DNA of 64,000 bases from Longimicrobium sp. GTDB lineage: Bacteria; Gemmatimonadota; Gemmatimonadetes; Longimicrobiales; Longimicrobiaceae. How positions within the stretch are numbered: the first letter of the stretch is position 1; each line of letters opens with the position of its first letter. The notes under the pieces were generated by a model that had not been told where the DNA came from, searched no databases, and was given only the letters and a program-made list of their open reading frames with translations. The DNA lies in the NCBI RefSeq assembly GCF_036388275.1, contig NZ_DASVSF010000076.1, forward strand, positions 68,324-132,323, given 5' to 3'. Shown one piece after another: positions 41,461-49,619 of the stretch. The translations under genes were made by a program, and so were the position numbers.

Positions 41461-41994
41461 TCAGAGATGCGAGTGCACCTCGCCGGCCGCCCGGTGGTCG
41501 CCGCGCTGAAAGGCCAGGAAGGCGTGGATGGCCCGCAGCGCCTCCGCGTCGGCCGTGGTGATGCGCACCTCCCCGCCGCGCGGCAGGTCGCGGTAGGTGT
41601 AGCGGATGGATGCGCGGCGCGCGGCCATCACCTCCGTGCCCGGCACGGTACCGGCGTGCACGAACCCCGGCGTGCGGAAGTCGCCCGCGGCGAACGCCTG
41701 CGCGATGGACGCGAGGTGCGCGCGGATGGCCGCCACGCCCTCGGGGTCGTCCGCGCCGCGCTGGAGCTCGATCCGCCCGCCGTCCACGAGCGAGTCGAAG
41801 CGGTGGGTGGACGTGTACTGGTCCACGCCCATCGCCTGCGCGCCCCGGTTCTGCAGCGCGGCGATCCCGCTGTCCGCAGTCTGCACGGGCGGATGGTGGG
41901 CAGCGTGGCTCCGCGGCGTATGCTGGGCGCAGGCGGCCGCGGAGACCGCGGAGACCGCGAGGGCGATGGCGAGAGCGAGGGGGATGATGCGCAT
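41461..41994 (-). CDS. Secreted protein of unknown function
   Basis: A 177-residue protein with a signal peptide ending SAAACAQ. The mature part contains YTSTHRFDSLVDGGRIELQRGADDPEGV and GDFRTPGFVHAGTVPGTEVMAARRASIRYTYRDLPRGGEVRI. Several His-rich stretches (HAAHHPP) near the N-terminus might bind metal. I do not recognise a domain. The gene is divergent from the Crp/Fnr regulator; AGGAGATATCACG before the ATG is a good ribosome site. Confidence 0.75.
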   Translation of the reverse strand: MRIIPLALAIALAVSAVSAAACAQHTPRSHAAHHPPVQTADSGIAALQNRGAQAMGVDQYTSTHRFDSLVDGGRIELQRGADDPEGVAAIRAHLASIAQAFAAGDFRTPGFVHAGTVPGTEVMAARRASIRYTYRDLPRGGEVRITTADAEALRAIHAFLAFQRGDHRAAGEVHSHL

Positions 41995-42098
41995 CGTGAT
42001 ATCTCCTGTTCGGATGATGTCGGTTCGGGGCGGCGCGTTTGCCGCTCATTCACGCTACCGGAGGCGGCGCCCCCGCGAAGGAACCTGGGTCACACCCG

Positions 42099-42767
42099 AT
42101 GATCGATCCCGACGCGCTCCTCGGCATTCCCCTCCTCGCCGGGTTGAACGACGCCGCCCGCCGCGAACTGGCGGCGCGCTCCACCACGCGAAGCTTCGCG
42201 CCGGGCGAGGTGCTGTGGAGCGCGGGCGCGGAGCCCCGCGGTTTCTTCGTGGTGCTGGAGGGCGAGGTGCGCGTCGTCCGCTCTGTGGGCGGGCGTCAGC
42301 ACGTGATCCACGTGGAGGGGCCGGGCGGCACGCTGGGTGACGTGGCCCTGTTCGCGGGGGAGCGCTATCCCGCGACGGCCATCGCGTCCGGGCGCACCAC
42401 CTGCGTGGCGGTGACGCGCGACGGGCTGCTCGCCGCCATCCGCCAGGACCCGGAACTGGCCCTGGCGCTGCTGGGGCGGCTGGCGGGACGGGTGCGGCAG
42501 CTGATCGGCCGCCTGGACGGTGCCACGTCGCGAAGCGTGACGGCGCGCCTGGCCGGCTACCTGCTCGCGCGGCGGGAGCGCGCGGGGCGCGACACCTTTC
42601 CCCTGGGCAGAACGCAGGCGCAGGTGGCGGAGGAGCTGGGCACGGTGCGAGAGGTGGTGGTCCGCACCCTGCGCTCCCTGCGCGACCAGGGCGTGATCCG
42701 CGCCGAGCCCCGCGGCTCGCTCACCGTGCTGGACGCGGCGCGGCTGGCGGAGATGGCGAACACCTGA
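42099..42767 (+). CDS. Crp/Fnr family transcription regulator
   Basis: A 222-residue regulator. The cyclic-nucleotide-binding-like domain (about 15-130) has VLWSAGAEPRGFFVVLEGEVRVVRS and GPGGTLGDVALFAGERYPATA. The C-terminal winged helix has QAQVAEELGTVREVVVRTLRSLRDQGVI. There are no N-terminal FNR iron-sulfur cysteines; a heme or small-molecule ligand is possible. It is divergent from the secreted-protein gene and may control it. ATG 42099 is chosen because family alignment begins near it. Confidence 0.88.
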   Translation: MIDPDALLGIPLLAGLNDAARRELAARSTTRSFAPGEVLWSAGAEPRGFFVVLEGEVRVVRSVGGRQHVIHVEGPGGTLGDVALFAGERYPATAIASGRTTCVAVTRDGLLAAIRQDPELALALLGRLAGRVRQLIGRLDGATSRSVTARLAGYLLARRERAGRDTFPLGRTQAQVAEELGTVREVVVRTLRSLRDQGVIRAEPRGSLTVLDAARLAEMANT

Positions 42768-42778
42768 ACGGGCAGACG

Positions 42779-43339
42779 ATGGCGGGTGATGGAAACGCGC
42801 GGCTGTTCGTCGCCGTGCCGATGACGGACGAGGCGCGGCGCGCCGTGGCGGCTCACCTGCGGACCGCGGCGCCGGAGGGGCTGCCCGGGCGGCCGGTGGC
42901 CGCGAACAACTGGCACCTGACGCTGCGCTTCCTGGGAACCAGCACGGCGGCGCAGCGGCGCGGGATGGCGGACGCGCTCGCCGCGGCGGAGCTGGGCGGC
43001 TCGTTCGCGATCCGCTTCGGCGGGCTGGGCGCGTTTCCGCGGCCCCGGAGCGCGCGGGTGGTGTGGATGGGCATCACGGAGGGCGTGGAGCGGCTGCAGG
43101 AACTGGCGCGCATCGCGGAGCAGGCGGCGCGGACCCACGGCTACGCGGCGGAGGAGAAGCCGTATCGCCCGCACCTGACGCTCAGCCGCATTCAGCCCAA
43201 CCGCGACGTGGGCCGCCTGGTGGAGTCCGTCCCCGCGCTGGAGCTGGAGATGCCCGTGCGCGAGATCGTCATCTACCAGAGCCACCTGGGCGGCGGACCC
43301 GCGCGATACGAAGCGGTGGAACACTTCCCGCTGAGCTGA
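42779..43339 (+). CDS. thpR: RNA 2',3'-cyclic phosphodiesterase (ThpR/LigT)
   Basis: A 186-residue 2H phosphoesterase. The two HxTx motifs are NNWHLTLRFLG near residues 42-52 and RPHLTLSRI near 131-139. ThpR opens 2',3'-cyclic phosphates on RNA ends and can join tRNA halves in vitro. It is close to the Crp/Fnr gene (11 bases). Confidence 0.93.
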   Translation: MAGDGNARLFVAVPMTDEARRAVAAHLRTAAPEGLPGRPVAANNWHLTLRFLGTSTAAQRRGMADALAAAELGGSFAIRFGGLGAFPRPRSARVVWMGITEGVERLQELARIAEQAARTHGYAAEEKPYRPHLTLSRIQPNRDVGRLVESVPALELEMPVREIVIYQSHLGGGPARYEAVEHFPLS

Positions 43340-43384
43340 GTGGACGACATCGGATCCTATTCCCTATTTCTGCGGGGTTTGGTC

Positions 43385-44164
43385 ATGCAGCTGGAGAACA
43401 AGGTCGCGCTGATCACCGGCGGCGGCGAAGGCATCGGAAAGGCGACCGCGCTGCTGTTCGCGCAGCAGGGCGCCAAGGTGGCCATCCTGGGCCGCCACCG
43501 CGAGAACCTGGACCCTGTCGTCGCCGAGATCACCCGCGGCGGCGGCGAGGCCATTCCCGTCTGCGCCGACATCTCGAAGCCAGACGAGATGCAGGCGGCG
43601 ATCAAGGAGGTCGTCGACCGCTGGGGCCAGTTGGACATCGTCTTCGCCAACGCGGGTGTCAACGGCGTGTGGGCACCCATAGAGGAGCTGGAGCCGGAGG
43701 AGTGGGACAACACGCTGTCCATCAACCTCAAGGGCACCTTTTTGACGGTGAAGTACGCGGCGCCGCACCTGAAGAAGAAGGGTGGTTCGGTGATCGTGAA
43801 CGCGTCCATCAACGGCACACGCATCTTCAGCAACACGGGCGCGACGGCGTACTCGTCGTCCAAGGCGGGACAGGTGGCGTTCACCAAGATGGTGGCGCTG
43901 GAGCTGGCCCCGTTCAAGGTACGCGTGAACGTGATCTGCCCGGGTGCCATCGAAAGCAGCATCGACGACAATACCGAGCGGCGCAACCTGGACGAGGTGC
44001 AGATTCCGGTGGAGTTCCCGGAGGGCAACCAGCCGCTGGAGCGCGCCCCTGGCAAGGCCGAGCAGGTGGCGCAGCTGGTGCTGTTCCTGGCGTCGGACCT
44101 GTCGGACCACATCACCGGCACGGAAATCTGGATCGACGGCGCCGAGTCCCTGATCAAGGGGTGA
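43385..44164 (+). CDS. Short-chain dehydrogenase/reductase (glucose 1-dehydrogenase-like)
   Basis: A 259-residue SDR. The cofactor motif is ALITGGGEGIGKATA (TGxxxGIG) near residues 9-23. The NAG motif is VFANAGVNG, and the catalytic tetrad has Ser in NASING, Tyr and Lys in TAYSSSKAGQVAF near 158-170. The mid-protein loop IDDNTERRNLDEVQIPVEF and the C-terminal ITGTEIWIDGAESL are typical of this fold. The substrate is unpredictable; the ATG 43385 start is family-like. The next gene follows 36 bases on. Confidence 0.9.
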   Translation: MQLENKVALITGGGEGIGKATALLFAQQGAKVAILGRHRENLDPVVAEITRGGGEAIPVCADISKPDEMQAAIKEVVDRWGQLDIVFANAGVNGVWAPIEELEPEEWDNTLSINLKGTFLTVKYAAPHLKKKGGSVIVNASINGTRIFSNTGATAYSSSKAGQVAFTKMVALELAPFKVRVNVICPGAIESSIDDNTERRNLDEVQIPVEFPEGNQPLERAPGKAEQVAQLVLFLASDLSDHITGTEIWIDGAESLIKG

Positions 44165-44200
44165 CTAGCGAATGAGCATTCACGAACGCGACGGAGAGAC

Positions 44201-44572
44201 GTGAAGATCATCCTCCTTTCCGACGACCGCATTCGGCTGGAAGGCGGGGGCGGGCCGATGTCCATCGAGGCGGAAAGCGCGGCGATGCAATACTCGCCCT
44301 TCCACATGCTGGCCAGCAGCCTGGCGACGTGCACCTACTCGGTGGTGGCGTCGTGGGGAACCAACGCCAAGCTGAACGTGGACGACCTGGCGGTGGAGGT
44401 GGGGTGGAGCTTCGCCGAGGAGCCGCACCGCGTGGGCGAGATGAGCGTGGTGCTGGACTGGCCCTCGCTTCCGCCGGAGCGCCGGAACGTGGCGACGCGT
44501 GCCGCCGGGCTGTGCACGGTGAAGAAGACGCTGGAGATGCCGCCGAAGCTGTCGACGGAGGTCAAGGCATGA
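44201..44572 (+). CDS. OsmC-like peroxiredoxin-type protein
   Basis: A 123-residue OsmC/Ohr-family protein. The signature helix SPFHMLASSLATCTYSVVASW has the first redox cysteine near residue 46, and the second is in AGLCTVKKTL near 105. OsmC proteins reduce organic hydroperoxides with thiol help. The start is GTG 44201. The stop overlaps the start of the DCC-family gene (ATGA). Confidence 0.85.
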   Translation: MKIILLSDDRIRLEGGGGPMSIEAESAAMQYSPFHMLASSLATCTYSVVASWGTNAKLNVDDLAVEVGWSFAEEPHRVGEMSVVLDWPSLPPERRNVATRAAGLCTVKKTLEMPPKLSTEVKA

Positions 44573-45030
44573 ACACCATTCCCGTGGTGCACTTTCGCTT
44601 CGGCGACGTACAGGCGATGGCGGCCGCCGCGGGCCGCCCCTACACGGTGGTGTACGACGGCCAGTGCAAGGTGTGCGGCCGTCTGGTGAAGTTGCTGAAC
44701 AAGTGGGACACGGGCGACGAGCTGGAGGTGATTCCGTTCCAGAACACCACCGTGCTCAGCCGCTTCCCCTGGATTCCCGCGACGGCTTACGCCGAGGCGG
44801 TGCAGCTGATCGGGCCCGGCGGAAAGACGTGGCAGGGCGGCGAAGCCATCGAGCAGCTGCTAAAGATCCTCCCGTACGGATTGACGTTTGGCTGGGCGTT
44901 CAAGGTGCCGGGTTTCGGCAACGTGTTCGGCCGCTTCTACCGGTGGTTCGCGCGCAACCGCTACAAGTTCGGCTGCGGCGAGCACTGCCAGATGCGCCCG
45001 CAGAAGCTGGACTTCGGCGACGCGGAGTAG
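44569..45030 (+). CDS. DCC-family (DUF393) thiol-disulfide oxidoreductase-like protein
   Basis: A 153-residue protein of the DUF393 group. The signature YTVVYDGQCKVCGRLVKLLNKWD holds the CxxC motif near residues 32-35, named DCC for D-x-x-C-x-x-C. EVIPFQNTTVLSRFPWIP and WQGGEAIEQLLKILP follow. Two more cysteines are near the end (FGCGEHCQ). It is coupled with the OsmC gene, fitting a redox pair. Its real reaction is not known. Confidence 0.88.
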   Translation: MNTIPVVHFRFGDVQAMAAAAGRPYTVVYDGQCKVCGRLVKLLNKWDTGDELEVIPFQNTTVLSRFPWIPATAYAEAVQLIGPGGKTWQGGEAIEQLLKILPYGLTFGWAFKVPGFGNVFGRFYRWFARNRYKFGCGEHCQMRPQKLDFGDAE

Positions 45031-45042
45031 CGTGTGTGGGGA

Positions 45043-45073
45043 CGAAAGCCGGCCTGCGATGGGCCGGCTTTCG
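45043..45073 (+). terminator. Hairpin after the DCC-family gene
   Basis: CGAAAGCCGGCC (45043-45054) pairs with GGCCGGCTTTCG (45062-45073). No T-run follows. Confidence 0.65.
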
Positions 45074-45099
45074 TGCGTCCGGGACCGTCGCAGGCGCGG

Positions 45100-45300
45100 T
45101 TCCGCTTCCCAATGGCGAGACCAGCGTTCGGGGCTTCGGCCTCGCTGGGGCGACGGAAGTCGCGGCAACAACGGCCCGAAGTCCGCCTTCGCGGACTGCA
45201 CGCGTGGTCGACTGCGCCGGGCCATTCGAAGCGCCGTTCAGGTCTCCCCCTCCCCTGCGAAGCGGGGGACGGGGGCCGGGGGGAGGGGGCTCCCGAGGCA
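45100..45300. repeat. Composite dispersed repeat (E plus D units), copy 1
   Basis: Unit E (45177-45198, CGAAGTCCGCCTTCGCGGACT) is followed by a variant unit D hairpin (45241-45291). The same pair of units lies at 50378-50520 and, inverted, at 59656-59775. The rest of 45031-45362 has no supported gene. Confidence 0.75.
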
Positions 45301-45362
45301 TGCGCCGATGCGGGTCGAACCTCGCCTTCAGCCGCTCTCGCGAACTCCCACGAACAAGGCCC

Positions 45363-45393
45363 TTGCACCTCACGCTACGTGAGGGTTTACCAT
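45363..45393 (+). promoter_or_regulatory. MerR-type promoter/operator
   Basis: TTGCAC (45363-45368) and TACCAT (45388-45393) are separated by 19 bases. The long spacer holds the dyad CCTCACG-CTA-CGTGAGG (45368-45384). A 19-base spacer with a dyad between -35 and -10 is the hallmark of MerR-family activated promoters. It lies 39 bases before the MerR gene start, so it is probably the autoregulatory site. Confidence 0.75.
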
Positions 45394-45432
45394 TCTGCGG
45401 TGGCCACGAAAGCTGACGAAAGGAAGGGACGG

Positions 45433-46167
45433 ATGCGGACCTGGAAGGTAGGCGAGCTGGCGAAGGCGACCGGGCTGACGGTGCGCACACTTCACCATTA
45501 CGACGAGGTCAGGCTGCTTTCGCCGTCGCACCGGACGGCGGCGGGGCACCGGATGTACTCGGAGGGCGACGTGCAGCGGCTTCAGCAGATCGTTTCGCTG
45601 CGCAGCCTGGGGTTCGCGCTGGACGACATCCGCGGCGTGCTGAGCGGGCGCGAGCTCACGCCCATCCAGATCGTGCGGATGCACGCCGATCGCCTGCGGC
45701 AGCAGATCCGGACGCAGCAGCGGCTGGTCGAAAGGCTGGACGCGGTGGCGGCCGGACTCGGAAAGGCGGAGCACGTTTCCGCCGACGAACTGATACACCT
45801 GATCGAGGAGACTACGATGTTCGACAAGTACTACACGCCCGAGCAGCTGGACCAGCTTGCCGCCCGCCGTGAGCAGGTGGGGGAGGGGCGCATTGCGGAG
45901 GTCGAGGCCGAGTGGCCGCGCCTGATGGCCGAGGTGCGCGCCGAGATGGATCGCGGCACCGACCCGTCGGACCCGCGCGTGCAGGAGCTGGCGCGGCGGT
46001 GGACGGGACTGGTGCGGGAGTTCACCGGCGGCGATCCCGGGATCGCCCGCAGCCTGAACAACCTGTACCAGAACGAGGAGTCGGTGAGGGGGATGGACGT
46101 GGGCCCCATGCGCGAGATGGGCGCCTACATCGCCCGGGCGAGCGCCGCGGCCAACCCGCAGGCGTGA
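45433..46167 (+). CDS. MerR-family regulator with TipAS drug-binding domain
   Basis: A 244-residue regulator. The N-terminal MerR domain (1-70) reads WKVGELAKATGLTVRTLHHYDEVRLLSPSHRTAAGHRMYS. A coiled-coil linker spans about 75-115. The C-terminal TipAS domain (about 125-240) starts MFDKYYTPEQLDQLAARRE and contains EAEWPRLMAEVRAEMDRGTDPSDPRVQELARRW and IARSLNNLYQNE. In Streptomyces TipAS binds thiopeptide antibiotics; here a drug or other hydrophobic ligand is likely. A MerR-type promoter with 19-base spacer precedes it, suggesting autoregulation. The nearby MATE pump is 6 kb away and not clearly linked. Confidence 0.93.
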   Translation: MRTWKVGELAKATGLTVRTLHHYDEVRLLSPSHRTAAGHRMYSEGDVQRLQQIVSLRSLGFALDDIRGVLSGRELTPIQIVRMHADRLRQQIRTQQRLVERLDAVAAGLGKAEHVSADELIHLIEETTMFDKYYTPEQLDQLAARREQVGEGRIAEVEAEWPRLMAEVRAEMDRGTDPSDPRVQELARRWTGLVREFTGGDPGIARSLNNLYQNEESVRGMDVGPMREMGAYIARASAAANPQA

Positions 46168-46234
46168 TCACGGCCCCGAGCACGGAACGGCCCGCGCGAG
46201 CAATCGCGCGGGCCGTAGACTGTGCTTCGTGCCA

Positions 46235-46930
46235 CTACCAGGTGGGCGGTTTCCTGATGGCGTGCCCGGACGGAAGGACAACAGGATTTGGAAGCTGATA
46301 CTTTGCGTACTGCTCCTTCGAGATCTTGAACGATTTGGCTACAGCCCTCTTCAGTTCTGCGTTGTGCCGGTTGTAGGGGAACATCAACGCGATCTCAGCG
46401 CCCGGAAACAGCGCCCGGCCTGTCCGAATCGCCGGAAGCAGATCGGTATCTCCGCTGATCAAGACAACCGCATCGGCCGTCTGCCGATGAAGGAGTTCGA
46501 ACAGCTTCGACGCGATCGCGACATCTGTTTCCTTCTCCTCCGCTTTGATGTAACTCAGGCTACACCGGGGTATCGGCACGCGTAGCCGCCTCTTCCAGCG
46601 GCCTATACGGAATCGACAGTACTTGAGCGGAACGAACTTCTCCCGTGCTTTGAAGTTCGCAAGTGTCACGTGCACCCCAGTGCTCTTGAGTGCGTCGATA
46701 TACGCCTGGTGACGCAACTCGATGTCCGGCTTGGATGCCGCGAGGTGCTTGGCAATGGCAGAGAAGTAGTAGATGCCTTCCATCGTGGCAGTGCGCCCGA
46801 ACACCTGAAGGTAGGACGAGCAGAGCGCACTCAGGTCCAGCCAGCGCTGGGGGCGCGCTGCCACAAGTTTTTCCGCGTCCCTGATGGAGTGGTACAGATT
46901 GAAGCCGTCCACGACGAACGCCACCCGCAT
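46235..46930 (-). CDS. NYN-domain (LabA/DUF88-like PIN-fold) nuclease-like protein
   Basis: A 231-residue NYN-domain protein. The acidic residues of the PIN-like RNase site are visible: FVVDGFNLYHSI (D8), EKETDVAIASKLFEL (D about 132), and VLISGDTDLLPAI (D about 153 and 155). The C-terminus (KISKEQYAKYQLPN) is helical. NYN proteins are predicted RNases or structured-RNA processors. Base composition is lower in GC than in the neighbours. AGGAG seven bases before the ATG supports this start. Its leader holds a full sigma-70-like promoter followed by two UACG-loop hairpins and a U8 terminator, so readthrough or processing must set expression. Confidence 0.85.
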   Translation of the reverse strand: MRVAFVVDGFNLYHSIRDAEKLVAARPQRWLDLSALCSSYLQVFGRTATMEGIYYFSAIAKHLAASKPDIELRHQAYIDALKSTGVHVTLANFKAREKFVPLKYCRFRIGRWKRRLRVPIPRCSLSYIKAEEKETDVAIASKLFELLHRQTADAVVLISGDTDLLPAIRTGRALFPGAEIALMFPYNRHNAELKRAVAKSFKISKEQYAKYQLPNPVVLPSGHAIRKPPTW

Positions 46931-46960
46931 GTCAGCACTCCTGTACTGGTGCGGCCGAAC

Positions 46961-47025
46961 AAAAAAAACCCCCGGGACCGTAGCCCCGGGGGGCCCGAGA
47001 AGCCGTAGCTCCTCGGGGATGATGT
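46961..47025 (-). ncRNA. Structured leader RNA upstream of the NYN gene (twin UACG hairpins and terminator)
   Basis: On the minus strand, hairpin 1 (47017-46994) and hairpin 2 (46992-46969) are each a 10-bp stem closed by a UACG tetraloop, separated by one base. Hairpin 2 is followed by eight T (46968-46961), a strong intrinsic terminator. A predicted transcript starting near 47025 would be about 65 bases. The ATG of the NYN gene is 30 bases beyond the T-run. The element could be an attenuator, a terminated small RNA, or an antitoxin-like RNA; which one is not known. A simpler reading is a terminator for the MFS gene, 216 bases upstream. Confidence 0.6.
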
Positions 47026-47031
47026 GCGAGA

Positions 47032-47060
47032 ACAATATGCATTCATTATGCCTCTGTCAA
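47032..47060 (-). promoter_or_regulatory. Sigma-70-type promoter before the NYN leader RNA
   Basis: On the minus strand TTGACA (47060-47055) and TATTGT (47037-47032) are separated by exactly 17 bases. The -35 matches the consensus fully and the -10 matches four of six. The region is distinctly AT-rich. Transcription should begin near 47025. Confidence 0.7.
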
Positions 47061-47233
47061 TCATTTTGAATAGGCGGGTGATCGCTCACGGTGCAGTTCT
47101 CGTAGGGGCGATGATGCGCGTAACATGCTCCATCGCGCCGGGCTGCCATCGATGCGCAGACGCATCGTAGGACAACGGCGGAAGGCGCGCGGCAGGACCG
47201 GCCGGGGCCGCTCGAAGTGGCACAGGTGAAGGA

Positions 47234-48445
47234 TCATGGGCGGGACGCCACCAGCCGACGCATCGCCACGATGCCCAGCGCGGGTCCGACTGCCATCAGT
47301 CCGAAGGCCAGCGGCCATCCACCCGCGTCACGCAGGTGCGGGACGGCGGCGATGGAGAACGACGTCAGCAGGAACCCGATCGCCGTTTGCAGCGTGAGCG
47401 CCGTTCCCACCGCGTGCGCCGGCGCCAGTTCGGTGACCAGCGCGCTGAACTGGGCGGAATCCGCCACGACGGCGAATCCCCAGACCACCGCGACGGCCAC
47501 GGCCAGCCATGCGGGCGCACGCAGGAGCCATCCCATCGCCAATGCGCAGCACCCGCTGACCGCCATCGCCCAGATGGTGATCCGCTCGCGCCCCAGCCGG
47601 TCCGCCCACCGGCCCGCCAGCACCGAGCCCGCACCTCCCGCCCCGATCATCGCGAACGCAACCACGCCCGCCCGCGCCTGCCCCGCGACATCGGAGTATC
47701 CGCGCGAAACAAAGAAGTCCTCGAAGAACACGCTGACGAACGTCCATGCGGCGTACAGTTCGAACATGTGGCCCAGGTAGCCGTAGATGGCCAGGCGCAC
47801 GGGGCGGTCGCGCGCCACCTGCCCAATCAGGCCCCACGCGAACGGCCGCCGCGCGAACGGAAACGGCCCCTCGCGGTAGCCCACGCCCACCAGCACGGCG
47901 GCCGCGAACGCCCCGGCCGATGCCGCCAGCACCACCTCCTGCCACCCTAGCGACGGAAACGCGCGCAGCAGGTACGGCGTGGCCTTGCCCACGGTGAGCG
48001 CCCCGACGACGGTGCCGATCGCCAGGCCGCGGGCGGAGCGGAACCACGTGGCAACCATCTTCATCGCGGGAGGATACACGCCCGCCAGGAACACGCCCGC
48101 AAGAAAGCGCAGCACCATGGCGGTGCCGTATCCATCCGCCACCACCAACGCCGCGTTCGCCGCGGCGGCCATGACGGCGCTCGCGGCGAAGTACCACCGG
48201 CTGGGGAGCAGGTCCGCCAGGTTCAGCACCGCCGCCAAGGCAGTCCCCGCCACGAACCCCAGCTGGACAATCCCGGTCAGCCATCCCGTCTGCGACGCCG
48301 AGAGCCCCCACAGCTCCTGCAGCCGCGGCGACGCCGCGCTGGCGCTGAACCACACGCCCATCCCCAGCAATTCCGCAAAGGCGATCAGCAGCAGCGCGCG
48401 CCAGCGGTGCGGGTGTGCGTCGGAGTCGATGGACGACGAGGTCAC
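47234..48445 (-). CDS. Major facilitator superfamily (MFS) transporter
   Basis: A 403-residue twelve-helix transporter. The MFS loop motif is seen as LNLADLLPSRWYFAASAV (between helices 2 and 3) and GRWADRLGRERITIWAM in the second half (GxxxDRxGR). Typical ends of helices include LLGMGVWFSASAASPRLQELWGLS. The substrate is not evident; resemblance to the CynX/NimT-type group is loose. ATG 48445 is taken for the Ser/Asp-rich start. The gene is upstream of the NYN leader on the same strand. Confidence 0.9.
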   Translation of the reverse strand: MTSSSIDSDAHPHRWRALLLIAFAELLGMGVWFSASAASPRLQELWGLSASQTGWLTGIVQLGFVAGTALAAVLNLADLLPSRWYFAASAVMAAAANAALVVADGYGTAMVLRFLAGVFLAGVYPPAMKMVATWFRSARGLAIGTVVGALTVGKATPYLLRAFPSLGWQEVVLAASAGAFAAAVLVGVGYREGPFPFARRPFAWGLIGQVARDRPVRLAIYGYLGHMFELYAAWTFVSVFFEDFFVSRGYSDVAGQARAGVVAFAMIGAGGAGSVLAGRWADRLGRERITIWAMAVSGCCALAMGWLLRAPAWLAVAVAVVWGFAVVADSAQFSALVTELAPAHAVGTALTLQTAIGFLLTSFSIAAVPHLRDAGGWPLAFGLMAVGPALGIVAMRRLVASRP

Positions 48446-49056
48446 GTTGCGCTGTGCTGAAATAGTCGAGTGTCGAACTGACCCCGGAGGGTACGCCGGA
48501 CTACGAGCGTCTGCAATGCCTCCCCAAGCACTCGGCCTGGACTGTCATTCCGAGGAGCGGCCACGCAAAACCCGCCCCGACATCCCGGCCGGCAGCGACC
48601 GAGGAATCCGCCACACACTCCGCGGATACACAGCAGGCTTAGCCCACATCACACTTTGGTTGTCCGCGGCGCCGAGGGACCACAGGTGATCGTGCATCCG
48701 CGGCATCGACGCGTGGGGCGCGGGGTGTGTGGCGGATCCCTCAGTCGCTGCAAAGTGTGGTGTCGCCGCAGGTTGCGTATGGCCGCTCCATCGGGATGAC
48801 ACCATGCGGCCTCGGAGGGTGCGGTGTGCGTGCAGGTGAAGCCCCGGCCGGGACGCGACGGGGTCCGGGCCGGGGCTTTCCAGCAGTACCAGCGGCGGGT
48901 TCACCCGCTCCTAGGGCGGAAGCTGTCGACGGACCCACCCAAGCGCACCACACTGGCTCCCTTCCCCCGCGCTGTTTGCGGGGGAAGGGCTGGGGATGGG
49001 GGGCGCCGCCCGCGCGCCGAGTCCCGTCGGTTCGCGAGCGAAGTCTCGATAGCCGG
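48446..49056. other. Repeat-rich intergenic stretch
   Basis: 611 bases with no supported gene. It holds a MITE-like element (48543-48801), a hairpin with AAGCCCCGGCC arms (48839-48849 and 48868-48878), and unit A of the dispersed repeats (48953-49007). Confidence 0.6.
48543..48801. mobile_element. MITE-like element with nested inverted repeats
   Basis: Outer ends TGTCATTCCGAGGAGCGGCC (48543-) and GGCCGCTCCATCGGGATGAC (to 48801) are inverted and mostly matching. Inside them, CGACCGAGGAATCCGCCACA (48596-) and a 21-of-23 inverted match at 48725-48747 form a second pair, and CACACTTTG / CAAAGTGTG a third. No transposase frame is inside. Total about 260 bases. Confidence 0.55.
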
Positions 49057-49497
49057 CTACGACCCGTTCGACTGCTTGACGAGCAGGTCGAAGGCGGCTC
49101 GCTGGTGGGGGGTGAGCTTGGGGGGAAGGGCGACGACCAGGGCCGGCGTGCCGGCGTTGGAAGGCAGGTGAAGCACCAGCGCGTCCAGCGGCACCGGTCG
49201 CACGTACTCGCGCGAGCGGCCGGTACCGTCGATCTGCACCGTGCGGCCGGGGATGGAGAGCGACGCCAGCATGCGGCCGTACTCCAGCCACTCGGCGATG
49301 GGGTCCGACGCGTCGTCGGCAACGGCCGGGATAAGCCGCTGGTTGAAGTAGGTGAGCGCCTGCTGAAACGCCTCGCCGTCGCGCGCCCGCAGGTCGCGCA
49401 GCTGGTCGCGGAAGAAGTTGCGCGGGTCTCGCGCGCCCGTCTCGCGGAGCGCGCGCTCGAACCGCTCGTCGGCGCGGGCGCGAAGGTCGTCTGCCAT
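49057..49497 (-). CDS. Conserved-looking protein of unknown function
   Basis: A 146-residue protein. The N-terminal half is helical (LRARADERFERALRETGARDPRNFFRDQLRDLRARD, FQQALTYFNQRLIPAVADD) and the C-terminal half is strand-rich (YVRPVPLDALVLHLPSNAGTPALVVALPPKLTPHQRAAFDLL). No motif is recognised. It is a single gene between a repeat cluster and a divergent phosphoribosyltransferase gene. Confidence 0.7.
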   Translation of the reverse strand: MADDLRARADERFERALRETGARDPRNFFRDQLRDLRARDGEAFQQALTYFNQRLIPAVADDASDPIAEWLEYGRMLASLSIPGRTVQIDGTGRSREYVRPVPLDALVLHLPSNAGTPALVVALPPKLTPHQRAAFDLLVKQSNGS

Positions 49498-49619
49498 GTG
49501 CCGGATTCTATCCGCCGGGCCCGCGCCCCGCCACCGCGCGCGAAATGTTTGCTTTCACGGAGGGAATGGATCTTGTAACGTGCACGGCCCCTTTCTGAAC
49601 CCGGCTCCCGGAGCTTTCC

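Noticed and set aside
46931..47035. N-terminal extension of the NYN protein by an open frame starting at TTG
   Set aside because: The extension reads through the two hairpins and the T-tract, and the ATG at 46930 has a good ribosome site and a family-like start.
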